Part shown: positions 17,924 to 25,699 of the stretch, piece by piece
How the letters are laid out: every line of letters begins with the position of its first letter
Position numbering within the stretch: the stretch's first letter is position 1
NCBI GenBank assembly: GCA_002454335.1
Contig: DKIP01000050.1
Coordinates: 1 to 50,220 of the forward strand
Reading direction: 5' to 3'
Length of the DNA stretch: 50,220 nt
Origin: Cytophagaceae bacterium UBA6715
GTDB taxonomy: Bacteria > Bacteroidota > Bacteroidia > Cytophagales > Spirosomataceae
Notes under the pieces: generated by a model
What the model was told of the DNA's origin: nothing
What the model saw: only the letters and a program-made list of their open reading frames with translations
Databases searched by the model: none
Position numbers and translations under genes: made by a program

Positions 17924-18427
17924 ATGTCGGCAAAACAAGTTTTAGACGGACCCGCTCTCCTACAGAAAATCAGACGGATTGCTTTTCAAATATTTGAAAA
18001 CAACTTTGAAGAACAAGAGATTGTCATTGCGGGTATTCACGGGCAAGGTTTTGCCTTAGCCGACATGCTGAGCAAACATTTAGCAGAAATTTCAACGATT
18101 CACGCAGTACCCGTTGAAATTAAACTCAACAAAGAGATTCCTTACGAAAGTCCTGTTCAGTTTTCAGCCGATATCAAAACTTTTGAGAATAAGGTGATTG
18201 TTGTCGTAGATGATGTGCTTAACACGGGCCGTACATTTTCATACAGCCTTGCCCCCTTCTTAAGTATTCCTGTTAAAAAATTGCAAGTAGCCGTTTTAAT
18301 TGACCGTAATTATCGAAAGTTTCCGATTGCCGCAGATTACAAAGGCTATGAACTTTCTACGACAATCGCTGAACATGTGGAGGTGATTGTTACCGACGAA
18401 GTCAAACGCGGTGTGTACTTAAAATAA
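17924..18427 (+). CDS. Phosphoribosyltransferase family protein (PyrR/Hpt-like)
   Basis: The 167-residue protein has the type I PRTase fold. The PRPP-binding loop is explicit: KVIVVVDDVLNTGRTFSY, with paired acidic residues. The N-terminal part (IVIAGIHGQGFALADMLSKHL) matches the conserved phosphate-contacting strand-loop. The best resemblance is to PyrR-like or hypoxanthine/uracil PRTases, but substrate choice cannot be read from the motif. The stop codon abuts the aroE stop codon of the opposite strand with no gap. It is a single-gene transcript. Confidence 0.85.
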   Translation: MSAKQVLDGPALLQKIRRIAFQIFENNFEEQEIVIAGIHGQGFALADMLSKHLAEISTIHAVPVEIKLNKEIPYESPVQFSADIKTFENKVIVVVDDVLNTGRTFSYSLAPFLSIPVKKLQVAVLIDRNYRKFPIAADYKGYELSTTIAEHVEVIVTDEVKRGVYLK

Positions 18428-19174
18428 TTACGACTGCCAAATTTCCCAAGCCTTATCCGCTTGTCCATAGAGCATCGCAATACCTGTATGGATTCCTCCT
18501 GCACCGTGTACTAATCCCTCTTTCAAAAAAGTAGTTTCCAACGGATTGTAAACAATGTCATATAAGTAATGTTGGCTCGTCAATAAGTCATAAGGAATAG
18601 GCGGACAAGCTGCCTCTTTCGGATGCATCCCCAGCGGCGTTGTATTCACAATAAGTCCAACCGATTCCATCAAAACAGGCAATTCCGAATAAGAAACGAT
18701 CCCTTCAGCTGCCTGACGCGATACCTTGATTACAGGTATCCCCAAATCTTCAATCGCAGCGATAACTGCTTTCGCCGCTCCGCCTTGACCTAAAACCAAA
18801 GCTTTTCGCGTTTTAAAATCCTCAAAAGCCGACCACGCCTTTAATGTCCCTTGAAAACCAAAATAATCCGTATTGTATCCTCGAGTTCGCCCATCAGAAA
18901 GAATTTTAATGGTATTCACAGCACCAATCCGAGCGGCAGCCGGATCGATTTCATCCAAAAATGGAATGATTTGTTGCTTGTATGGTATCGTTACATTAAA
19001 GCCTTTGATTGCAGGTGTTTCAAGAAGTGAAGGAAATTCTTCTATCGTTGGAATCTCAAATTGCGTATAGCCATGCGAATCTTGCAAACCCAATTGCTCA
19101 AATTTTTCTGTAAAATAACGCTTTGAAAAGGAATGCCCAAGGGGGTAACCAATCAATCCGAACAAGGAATCCAT
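18428..19174 (-). CDS. aroE: Shikimate dehydrogenase
   Basis: It reduces 3-dehydroshikimate to shikimate with NADPH. The 248 residues begin MDSLFGLIGYPLGHSFSKRYF, which carries the shikimate-binding Ser pair (GHSFS). The catalytic Lys lies in NVTIPYKQ, and further motifs are GAVNTI, GYNTDYFGF, the nucleotide-binding VLGQGGAAKAV and the C-terminal GIAMLYGQADKAWEIW. The ATG at 19174 is chosen because it is at the conserved N-terminus and starts one base after the dedA stop; an upstream in-frame start would overlap dedA by about 65 nt. It is the last gene of comA-dedA-aroE. Confidence 0.95.
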   Translation of the reverse strand: MDSLFGLIGYPLGHSFSKRYFTEKFEQLGLQDSHGYTQFEIPTIEEFPSLLETPAIKGFNVTIPYKQQIIPFLDEIDPAAARIGAVNTIKILSDGRTRGYNTDYFGFQGTLKAWSAFEDFKTRKALVLGQGGAAKAVIAAIEDLGIPVIKVSRQAAEGIVSYSELPVLMESVGLIVNTTPLGMHPKEAACPPIPYDLLTSQHYLYDIVYNPLETTFLKEGLVHGAGGIHTGIAMLYGQADKAWEIWQS

Positions 19175-19175
19175 C

Positions 19176-19814
19176 TTATTTCTTTGAAAATTGCTGTTTG
19201 AGAACTCCGACAATAATGGGCAATACCGAAACCCCGACAATCCCTAAAACGACTTTCTCGAAATTGTCTTTTATCCAAGCATTATCCCCTAAGAAATAGC
19301 CGGCAAGCGTAATACTGATCACCCATAGACAAGCACCAACTACGCCAAAGAATAAATATACAGGATAAGACATCCGGCCAGCACCCGCAACAAATGGAGC
19401 AACGGTACGCACGATGGGGATAAAACGAGCAAGAATGACCATTTTAGATCCATATTCCGCATAAAAGGATTCCGTTTTTTCGATGTGCTCCCGTTTTAAA
19501 AACAAGATTTTTTCTCGGCTCTTAACCCATTCACTGAAGTTCCGACCGATGTAATAATTTAATTGATCGCCCAACAAAGCAGCAATAATCATCAAAGGAA
19601 TAACCGTAGTTAAACTCAACTGACCACTTGCCGCCGCTAATAATCCTACAGAAAACAACAAAGAGTCGCCAGGCAATAATGGCATGATGACAAATCCCGT
19701 TTCTACAAAAATAATGGCGAATAATAAGGCATATGTTAAAGACCCATTGGCGGCGATAAAATCACCTAAAAAAGTCAATGGATCTTTGAGGAGATCAAGA
19801 ATAAAATGGAGCAT
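19176..19814 (-). CDS. DedA family membrane protein
   Basis: This is a 212-residue integral membrane protein of the DedA/VTT superfamily, whose members include lipid-carrier (undecaprenyl phosphate, phospholipid) translocases. The signature is present: an amphipathic N-terminal region, FVETGFVIMPLLPGDSLLF, then GDQLNYYIGRNF, and the conserved RFIPIVRTVAPFVAGAGRM. About five hydrophobic segments follow the family pattern. It lies 3 nt after comA and 1 nt before aroE. The substrate is not determinable from sequence. Confidence 0.9.
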   Translation of the reverse strand: MLHFILDLLKDPLTFLGDFIAANGSLTYALLFAIIFVETGFVIMPLLPGDSLLFSVGLLAAASGQLSLTTVIPLMIIAALLGDQLNYYIGRNFSEWVKSREKILFLKREHIEKTESFYAEYGSKMVILARFIPIVRTVAPFVAGAGRMSYPVYLFFGVVGACLWVISITLAGYFLGDNAWIKDNFEKVVLGIVGVSVLPIIVGVLKQQFSKK

Positions 19815-19817
19815 CTT

Positions 19818-20579
19818 TTATTTATCTAGGAAATGATCAAAAGTATCCCCACGTAAACCCAAACGGATTGTTTCTAACGAAATCACCTCATTAGGGGCGA
19901 TATTTCCAACGTTCACATTGGCACCAACCAATTTAACAAACCAAACTTGTTGGGACTTTTGTGGTGCTTCCCAAATAATTTTCTCTTCAGGAATTTCAGT
20001 CAAAATCTCCTCAACTAATCCCTGACGAACTTCCCCCGAAGAACGGAATAAACCCACATTGCCACCCTCGCGGGCCTCGCCAATTACCTTCCAAGCGCCC
20101 GCCTCGAGCTCCATTCGCATTAGTTTAATCCATTTATATGGAGGAATGATTTTAGCTTCATCTTTCGATCCCACCTCAGACAACACAGTCACTTGTTGGG
20201 AAAGAGTACGAATGAATTCACATTTCAAATCTGATTCCATCTCCACAGAGCCATCCGAAATCTCCGCATACTCCATGCCGTATTGATCCAAAACACGACG
20301 GTATTCGTCGAATTGACCACGAATATAAAAAGCTTCGAACAAGGTCCCCCCAAAATAAACAGGAATACCTGCTGATTTATACAAGGCTAATTTATCCTTT
20401 AAATTAGGCGTCACATAGGAAGTAGCCCAACCTAATTTCACGATATCGGTGTAACCTGCCCCCATTTCTAAAAAATCTTCTACTTGACGTAGACTTAATC
20501 CCTTATCCATGACCATCGTCAAACCTTTTTGTCGTGGTTTGGTTGTTCTCTCAGGTATTTGATTCAAATTGTAATTCAT
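19818..20579 (-). CDS. comA: Phosphosulfolactate synthase family protein (ComA-like)
   Basis: The 253-residue protein resembles (2R)-phospho-3-sulfolactate synthase, a TIM-barrel enzyme that adds sulfite to phosphoenolpyruvate in coenzyme M synthesis. Typical segments are KPRQKGLTMVMDKGLSLRQVEDFLE, YTDIVKLGWATSYV, IPVYFGGTLFEAFYIRGQ, EISDGSVEM, and VIGEAREGGNVGLF. The C-terminal region NVNVGNIAPNEVISLETIRLGLRGDTF also fits. Coenzyme M is not expected in this group, so a role in making another sulfonate, such as a precursor of cysteate for sulfonolipids, is a reasonable inference. It heads a tight operon with dedA and aroE. Confidence 0.88.
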   Translation of the reverse strand: MNYNLNQIPERTTKPRQKGLTMVMDKGLSLRQVEDFLEMGAGYTDIVKLGWATSYVTPNLKDKLALYKSAGIPVYFGGTLFEAFYIRGQFDEYRRVLDQYGMEYAEISDGSVEMESDLKCEFIRTLSQQVTVLSEVGSKDEAKIIPPYKWIKLMRMELEAGAWKVIGEAREGGNVGLFRSSGEVRQGLVEEILTEIPEEKIIWEAPQKSQQVWFVKLVGANVNVGNIAPNEVISLETIRLGLRGDTFDHFLDK

Positions 20580-20682
20580 ACGTTCAATCTAGCTTGTAAT
20601 GAAATAAATTTTCAGCAGGTAATATCCTACAAAAATAAGCATAACATCTGACTGAGGCAAACACTAAGTTCAGCGATTTTGA

Positions 20683-20713
20683 TTAGACAAATCCCAAAAT
20701 CATCCTATATTTG
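20683..20713 (+). promoter_or_regulatory. Putative promoter of the DUF2147 gene
   Basis: TATATTTG (20706-20713) is an exact TAnnTTTG match 20 nt before the ATG; TTAG (20683-20686) 19 nt upstream is a possible degenerate -33 element. Confidence 0.45.
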
Positions 20714-20733
20714 TTTACTAAATTTTAACTCAA

Positions 20734-21153
20734 ATGAAAAAAACAATTGCATTTCTGTTTTACTTACTGTTAACTCAAAGCAACTTATTTGCGAACTCGA
20801 ATGCGGATATCATTCTAGGCGAGTGGATTTCAGAACCGAAAGACGGGAAAATAGTGATTTTCAAACAAGGAGATCGTTATTATGGCAAAATAACTTGGGG
20901 GAAAACACCCGGCAAAAAAGATGTAAAAAATCCTGATAGCCGTTTACGCAACCGCGAATTGGTAGGTTCTGTGATCCTAAAAGATTTTGTGTTTAAAGGG
21001 GCTAGCTGGGAAAATGGGACAATTTACGACCCCCATTCTGGAAAAACCTACGATTGCATTTTAAAGGTAAAAGACAATAATCAGAAATTGGATATTCGAG
21101 GTTTTGTAGGTATGGCCATGTTTGGAAGAACATCCACCTGGTCCCGAAACTAA
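20734..21153 (+). CDS. DUF2147 domain-containing exported protein
   Basis: The 139-residue protein has a signal peptide (MKKTIAFLFYLLLTQSNLFA) and a small calycin-like DUF2147 domain: ILGEWISEPKDGKIVIFKQGDRYYGKITW near the N-terminus, then GTIYDPHSGKTYDCILKVKDNN, and LDIRGFVGMAMFGRTSTWSR at the end. Members are common periplasmic proteins of Bacteroidota and Proteobacteria without an established function. A thioesterase gene follows on the same strand after 23 nt; cotranscription is possible. Confidence 0.88.
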   Translation: MKKTIAFLFYLLLTQSNLFANSNADIILGEWISEPKDGKIVIFKQGDRYYGKITWGKTPGKKDVKNPDSRLRNRELVGSVILKDFVFKGASWENGTIYDPHSGKTYDCILKVKDNNQKLDIRGFVGMAMFGRTSTWSRN

Positions 21154-21176
21154 TCTCCAAGCGCCTAAGTATAATC

Positions 21177-21626
21177 ATGAAACCAAACGAAAAAATAATT
21201 ACCTATCTCAACGCAAATTTGAATAAGAAAATTGCTGATGGCAACCCGAATCCGATTACCACGTGGCTTGACGGCACGCTAATGAAGGCCTCCGCCGGGT
21301 CCATCACAGCCGAATTTACGGTTCGTGAAGATCAGTGTAATCACGCACAAGTCATGCATGGGGGAATCATTACCACCATATTGGATGAAATCATGGGTAT
21401 GACCCTAATCACCCTAGAAATTGAACATTTGTATGTAACCATCAACTTGCATGTTGATTTTCTTTTTGGTGCAAAAGCCGGAGAAAAAGTAACAGCGGTT
21501 TCCGAAGTATTTCGTGTAGGAAAAAAGATAGCCAATGTTGAGGCCAAACTTTATAATGCTGAAGGTAAATTATTAGCTAAGAGCACGAGCAATTTAGCTG
21601 CTACTTCGATCCCCGTTCAATTTTAA
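21177..21626 (+). CDS. PaaI-family hotdog thioesterase
   Basis: This cytoplasmic 149-residue protein has the hotdog fold of acyl-CoA thioesterases: CNHAQVMHGGIITTILDEIMGMTL carries the HGG motif and the catalytic acidic residue, followed by TINLHVDFLFGAKAGEKVTAVSEVFRVGKKIANVEAKLYN. The acyl substrate is unknown. Its last four bases overlap the feoB stop codon on the opposite strand. A second, distinct member of the same superfamily is encoded at 31.3-31.7 kb next to menF. Confidence 0.88.
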   Translation: MKPNEKIITYLNANLNKKIADGNPNPITTWLDGTLMKASAGSITAEFTVREDQCNHAQVMHGGIITTILDEIMGMTLITLEIEHLYVTINLHVDFLFGAKAGEKVTAVSEVFRVGKKIANVEAKLYNAEGKLLAKSTSNLAATSIPVQF

Positions 21627-23749
21627 GCCAATACCTGATAAACAATAAAGGCTGATAAATAGGCCAAAGTCGTCATGTATAAAAATTGAATAGCTGGATA
21701 TTTCCATGATTTCGTCTCGCGATAGGTTGTCGCGAGCGTACTCATGCACTGCATGGCAAAAGCATAAAAAATCAATAAGGAGAATCCTAGTGCAGCATCA
21801 TATAAGGGCTTTCCAGTAACTGGATTAATTTCTGCACGCATCCGATTTTTGATCGTAGCATTTTCATCATCTACCTCGCCGCCTAAACTATAAATCGTAG
21901 ACATCGTCCCTACAAACACTTCACGTGCAGCAAAAGACGTAATCAAAGCAATACCAATCTTCCAATCGTAGCCCAGCGGCTTAATTACAGGCTCAATAAA
22001 GTGCCCAAAATGGCCTGCGTATGACTGCTCCAACTTCTCTGCGGCCACTTTGTTGGCCAATTCTGAAGCACTCAAGGTGGGATTCGCTTGACGGACCGAC
22101 TGTTCGACAGTCGCCAAACTATCTCCCGGACCATAACTCGCCAATACCCATAAAACAATCGAAATCGCCACAATGATTTTACCCGCTTCAAAAACGAAGG
22201 CTTTCACCGAATTATAAATCGACAAGGCCATGTGTTTAAATCGTGGCCCCTTGTAAGTAGGCAACTCCATGATGAAATAGCTTTTTTCTTTTACTTGTAA
22301 CAGCTGTTTCATGACCCATGCTGACAATATTGCCATGAAGAAGCCTAATAAGTACAAGCCAAACAAAGCAAGTCCTTGCAGATTAAACATGCCAAACAAG
22401 GTGCTTTTCTCTGGCACAACCAAGGCAATTAACACCGTATAAATAGGCAATCGAGCCGAACAGGACATCAAAGGCGTCACCATAATCGTAATCAAACGAT
22501 CTTTCCAGGAACCAATCGAGCGCGTACTCATGATCGCAGGTACAGCACAAGCAACCCCCGACATCAGTGGCACCACCGATTTTCCATTCAAACCAAAGCG
22601 ACGCATCAATTTATCCATGATAAACATCACACGGGACATGTAACCTGTCTCTTCCAACATGGATATAAAGAAAAACAAAAATGCGATTTGAGGAACAAAT
22701 ATTAATACCCCACCGATTCCGGCAATAAGGCCATCGGTTAATAACCCTGTCAATGCCGAGGCTGGTAATATTTCTTTTAAATAATCATTTAACTGGGCTA
22801 CTCCTCCATCAATCGCATCCATGGGGTAAGCTGCCCATGTAAATACAGCTTGAAACATTAAGAATAAAATACCCAAGAAAATTAAATAGCCCCCCACAGG
22901 GTGTAAAAAGAAACTGTCTAGTCGGTCAGTCATCGTTTTAACCGGCGGAGCATCCCATTGGCGATTCAAATTAATCACGCAGCGCTCTACGATTTCGGAC
23001 AATGCCTCATAACGTTTAACCGTCTCAGAAGTTTTGTAAGATTTAGCATCGAAACGATGTTTCTCCTGTAAACGATCGAATCCAATCCGCTGCTCTTCCG
23101 AGAACATCTTCATGCGATCATGCTCCATCAACCACAACAAGGAACGATAAGGGTCCGCCTCTCCATATTGTGCTGTAATATCGGCCAATAAATCGTCCCC
23201 CACCGGCAAAGGCAATGCGTCATTGGATGCATAGCGATTTTTTAAGGTCTTCTCGACCGCCAAACGCAATCCGTTTACTCCGATTCCTTTTTTAGCGTTG
23301 ATTTCCGCGACTTCGATGTTGAGCTCGCGGGCCAACTTGATGGAATTGATGACATAGCCTTGATTTTCAGCCACGTCAACCATATTCAATGCCAAAACGG
23401 TTGGGATACCTAAATCACGAACCTGTGAAAACAATAATAAATTCCGCTTTAAATTAGACGCGTCTGCGACCACAATCGCCATGTCGGGATAATCCGCATG
23501 AGCAGGATTTCCTAAAATATTGATCACCAATTCCTCATCGATGGATTTGGGATAAATGCTATAAATACCTGGTAAATCGAGCACCTCTACCTTGCGATTG
23601 GGCTCAAGCTCCCAAATACCCGTCAATTTATCCATGGTAACCCCAGGAAAATTACCTGTCTTCTGATTCAAGCCTGTTAGGCTATTGAACAGCGACGACT
23701 TTCCCGCATTCGGATTCCCGATTAAAGCTATTTTAGGTAGTTTGGACAA
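21623..23749 (-). CDS. feoB: Ferrous iron transport protein B
   Basis: FeoB is the inner-membrane Fe(II) permease with an N-terminal G-protein domain. In 708 residues the order is G1 GNPNAGKSSLFN (about 11-22), switch region NFPGVTMDK, G3 DLPGIYS, G4 NMVD, then a helical GDI-like region and two Gate domains (EETGYMSRVMFIMDK, VPLMSGVACAVPAIMSTR, SARLPIYTVL, and AAREVFVGTMSTIYSLGG). The start is a TTG at 23749; no ATG precedes the G1 motif, so a non-ATG start is needed. It lies 3 nt after feoA. Iron repression through Fur is expected for the family but no Fur box was confirmed. Confidence 0.97.
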   Translation of the reverse strand: MSKLPKIALIGNPNAGKSSLFNSLTGLNQKTGNFPGVTMDKLTGIWELEPNRKVEVLDLPGIYSIYPKSIDEELVINILGNPAHADYPDMAIVVADASNLKRNLLLFSQVRDLGIPTVLALNMVDVAENQGYVINSIKLARELNIEVAEINAKKGIGVNGLRLAVEKTLKNRYASNDALPLPVGDDLLADITAQYGEADPYRSLLWLMEHDRMKMFSEEQRIGFDRLQEKHRFDAKSYKTSETVKRYEALSEIVERCVINLNRQWDAPPVKTMTDRLDSFFLHPVGGYLIFLGILFLMFQAVFTWAAYPMDAIDGGVAQLNDYLKEILPASALTGLLTDGLIAGIGGVLIFVPQIAFLFFFISMLEETGYMSRVMFIMDKLMRRFGLNGKSVVPLMSGVACAVPAIMSTRSIGSWKDRLITIMVTPLMSCSARLPIYTVLIALVVPEKSTLFGMFNLQGLALFGLYLLGFFMAILSAWVMKQLLQVKEKSYFIMELPTYKGPRFKHMALSIYNSVKAFVFEAGKIIVAISIVLWVLASYGPGDSLATVEQSVRQANPTLSASELANKVAAEKLEQSYAGHFGHFIEPVIKPLGYDWKIGIALITSFAAREVFVGTMSTIYSLGGEVDDENATIKNRMRAEINPVTGKPLYDAALGFSLLIFYAFAMQCMSTLATTYRETKSWKYPAIQFLYMTTLAYLSAFIVYQVLA

Positions 23750-23752
23750 AAT

Positions 23753-23980
23753 TTATTTGGTTTTAACTTGAATGGTTGCTGCCTCCTCTTTCCGCATACT
23801 CAACGTATATCCCGAAACTTTGATGGCAATCGGATCACCAAATGGCGCCTGATGTGTCAACTCGATCACGGTTCCGGGTAAGCAACCCATTTCCAATAAT
23901 TTCAACGAAAGCAATTCATCAGTAAAACCCATGATCTCCGCCTGCTCGCCCACCTTTAAATCCGCTAAAGTACCCGACAT
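23753..23980 (-). CDS. feoA: Ferrous iron transport protein A
   Basis: FeoA is a 75-residue cytoplasmic SH3-like protein that supports FeoB. Visible features are GEQAEIMGF, LLEMGCLPGTVIELTHQAPFGDPIAIKVSGYTLSMRKEEAATIQV, a good full-length match. It is cotranscribed with feoB (3-nt gap). No FeoC is present. Confidence 0.94.
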   Translation of the reverse strand: MSGTLADLKVGEQAEIMGFTDELLSLKLLEMGCLPGTVIELTHQAPFGDPIAIKVSGYTLSMRKEEAATIQVKTK

Positions 23981-24016
23981 CTAGTTTTACTTATTTAGAA
24001 TTGTTCAAAATTAGGA

Positions 24017-24046
24017 CAAATGTACTAAGTATTTCCGACCTAAAAA
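24017..24046 (-). promoter_or_regulatory. Putative promoter of feoAB
   Basis: On the minus strand TACATTTG (24024-24017) matches TAnnTTTG exactly and is preceded at 18 nt by TTTT (24046-24043). It lies 36 nt before the feoA ATG, in the region shared with the divergent ccm operon. Confidence 0.5.
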
Positions 24047-24129
24047 ATGATAAGTTACAGTTTTGGCCTAAATGATTTGAAATCGTTAAAATACTGAACA
24101 GAATATACTTTAAAGCAAATTTTCTATTG

Positions 24130-24137
24130 TAAATTGC
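24130..24137 (+). promoter_or_regulatory. Putative -7 element of the ccm operon
   Basis: TAAATTGC lies 23 nt before the ccmB ATG. The surrounding GTAAATTGCGGGTCCTTT is almost the same as the sequence upstream of the PhyH-like gene (15919 onward, one base different). Confidence 0.4.
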
Positions 24138-24160
24138 GGGTCCTTTAAGGAAATCGAGGC

Positions 24161-24829
24161 ATGATCCTGAATGAAATACACGTGTTGGTTAAAAAGGAGC
24201 TACATCTTGAGTGGAGGCAGCGCTATGCCCTACACGGGTTACTCCTATATCTAGCCTCGACCATCTTTGTTTGCTACCTATCATTTAAAGCCAAACAACA
24301 AGCAATCAATCCAATTACTTGGAACACCTTGTTCTGGATCATCATGTTGTTTATCGCCATCAACGCGATCGGAAAAAGCTTCACACAGGAATCTACAAAT
24401 CGGAACTTGTTTTACTATACGCTCGTCAGTCCCGAAGCGATTATCTATTCGAAAATAATCTATAATTCGTTGGTCATGATTGGAATCTCCTTCGTGGGCT
24501 TCTTTTTTTACTCTTGGGTGATGGGAAATCCCGTAGGAAATATTCCCTTGTACCTCGTTGCCATTGTGCTGGGAGGCATCGGATTTGCATCTTGCTTATC
24601 CTTGATGGCCGGTATTGCCGCTCAAGGAGAAAACTCTGCGACACTCATGGCGGTGTTAAGTTTTCCGATCATCATTCCTTTGTTATTATTGATATTAAAA
24701 TTAGCCAAAAGCGCCATGGACGGCATCTCCATTCAGGAAAACTGGAATGAAATTGCCATTTTGAGTTCGCTTGATACCATCGTCATTGTCTTATCTGGAA
24801 TTCTATTCCCGTTTATATGGAAACATTAA
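24161..24829 (+). CDS. ccmB: Haem exporter / cytochrome c maturation protein CcmB
   Basis: CcmB is the membrane subunit of the CcmAB(CD) ABC complex that releases holo-CcmE. The 222-residue protein has six hydrophobic segments and CcmB-like features: VKKELHLEWRQRYALHGLLLYLASTI at the N-terminus, ITWNTLFWIIMLFIAINAIGKSF, and ESTNRNLFYYTLVSPEAIIYSKI. It is the first gene of the cluster and overlaps ccmC by 13 nt. The ATPase partner CcmA is not encoded in this window, so it must lie elsewhere or be missing. Confidence 0.87.
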   Translation: MILNEIHVLVKKELHLEWRQRYALHGLLLYLASTIFVCYLSFKAKQQAINPITWNTLFWIIMLFIAINAIGKSFTQESTNRNLFYYTLVSPEAIIYSKIIYNSLVMIGISFVGFFFYSWVMGNPVGNIPLYLVAIVLGGIGFASCLSLMAGIAAQGENSATLMAVLSFPIIIPLLLLILKLAKSAMDGISIQENWNEIAILSSLDTIVIVLSGILFPFIWKH

Positions 24830-25491
24830 AAAAGCACTTTGGCAAAATCCTCTGTATGATTTTGCTTTACTACACGATATATGCAGGGTTTGAAGGGAAA
24901 GTTCCTCGTCAAGCTATCTTGAACGAAACCGTTCGAAACTTGTATTTCCATGTAACCATGTGGTTTAGCATGATTTTCCTTTTAGGAACATCTGTATATC
25001 ATTCCATCAAATACCTGCGGTCAGGAGATGTACAAGCCGATTTAAAATCCTATGCCTATGTTGAAACAGGCTTGGTATTTGCCTTGATGGGCTTGGCAAC
25101 AGGCAGTTTTTGGGCCAAATTCACCTGGGGAGATTGGTGGACAAATGATCCCAAATTGAATTCCGTAGCGGTGGGTTTATTGATTTACCTAGCTTATCTA
25201 TTAGTCCGTTCTTCACTACCCGAAGAACAACAAAAAGCTCGCGTATCCTCCGTTTACAACATTTTTGCCTTTGTGGTGTTTATGGTTTTAATCTGGATCC
25301 TTCCACGCATGACCGATTCCTTACACCCAGGAAATGGAGGAAACCCAGGATTTAACTCCATGGACCTCGACAACCGCATGCGCATGGTGTTCTATCCTGC
25401 CATTATCGGATGGACATTATTAGGCTTTTGGATCGCAGGATTACGCATTCGAATCAAACAATTGGACCAACAAATCGAAGAAAATATCTAA
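24817..25491 (+). CDS. ccmC: Cytochrome c maturation protein CcmC (haem-handling, WWD type)
   Basis: CcmC transfers haem to CcmE in the periplasm. The 224-residue protein has six transmembrane segments and the tryptophan-rich loop WGDWWTNDPKLNSVAVGLL, the CcmC form of the WWD motif, flanked by conserved His residues in periplasmic loops (NLYFHVTMWFS and the ITDSLHPGNGG region). The start at 24817 lies within the 3' end of ccmB, implying translational coupling. The ccmD-like gene follows one base after its stop codon. It is often annotated as CcsA in Bacteroidota. Confidence 0.92.
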   Translation: METLKKHFGKILCMILLYYTIYAGFEGKVPRQAILNETVRNLYFHVTMWFSMIFLLGTSVYHSIKYLRSGDVQADLKSYAYVETGLVFALMGLATGSFWAKFTWGDWWTNDPKLNSVAVGLLIYLAYLLVRSSLPEEQQKARVSSVYNIFAFVVFMVLIWILPRMTDSLHPGNGGNPGFNSMDLDNRMRMVFYPAIIGWTLLGFWIAGLRIRIKQLDQQIEENI

Positions 25492-25492
25492 C

Positions 25493-25699
25493 ATGAAAAA
25501 ATACATTTTCATCTTCATCATGGCGCTTATTTCCTTTGCAGGACAAGCTCAAGCGCCGGTAGAAATGGCCGACCAATTTCGTGCCGACGGTAAAATCTAT
25601 GTCGTAATCGCCGTCGTAGCTATCATTTTAAGCGGCATATTCATTTACTTATTCCGTTTAGATCGCAAAATCACCGATTTAGAAAAACGCATCAAATGA
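25493..25699 (+). CDS. Small CcmD-like membrane protein
   Basis: The 68-residue protein has a cleavable-looking hydrophobic N-terminus (KYIFIFIMALISFAGQAQA), a short periplasmic segment, one transmembrane helix (about 38-54) and a positively charged cytoplasmic end (RLDRKITDLEKRIK). The helix plus basic tail and its position between ccmC and ccmE fit CcmD, the small subunit that stabilises CcmC-CcmE. Unlike enterobacterial CcmD, a signal-peptide-like stretch precedes the helix. Its stop overlaps the ccmE start by 4 nt (ATGA). Confidence 0.72.
   Translation: MKKYIFIFIMALISFAGQAQAPVEMADQFRADGKIYVVIAVVAIILSGIFIYLFRLDRKITDLEKRIK

Noticed and set aside
19172..19240. An upstream in-frame start for aroE
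   Set aside because: It would overlap dedA by about 65 nt and add a non-conserved segment before the conserved N-terminus.
24267..24458. Short frames inside ccmB and other genes
   Set aside because: They are out-of-frame shadows with no domain or start signal.
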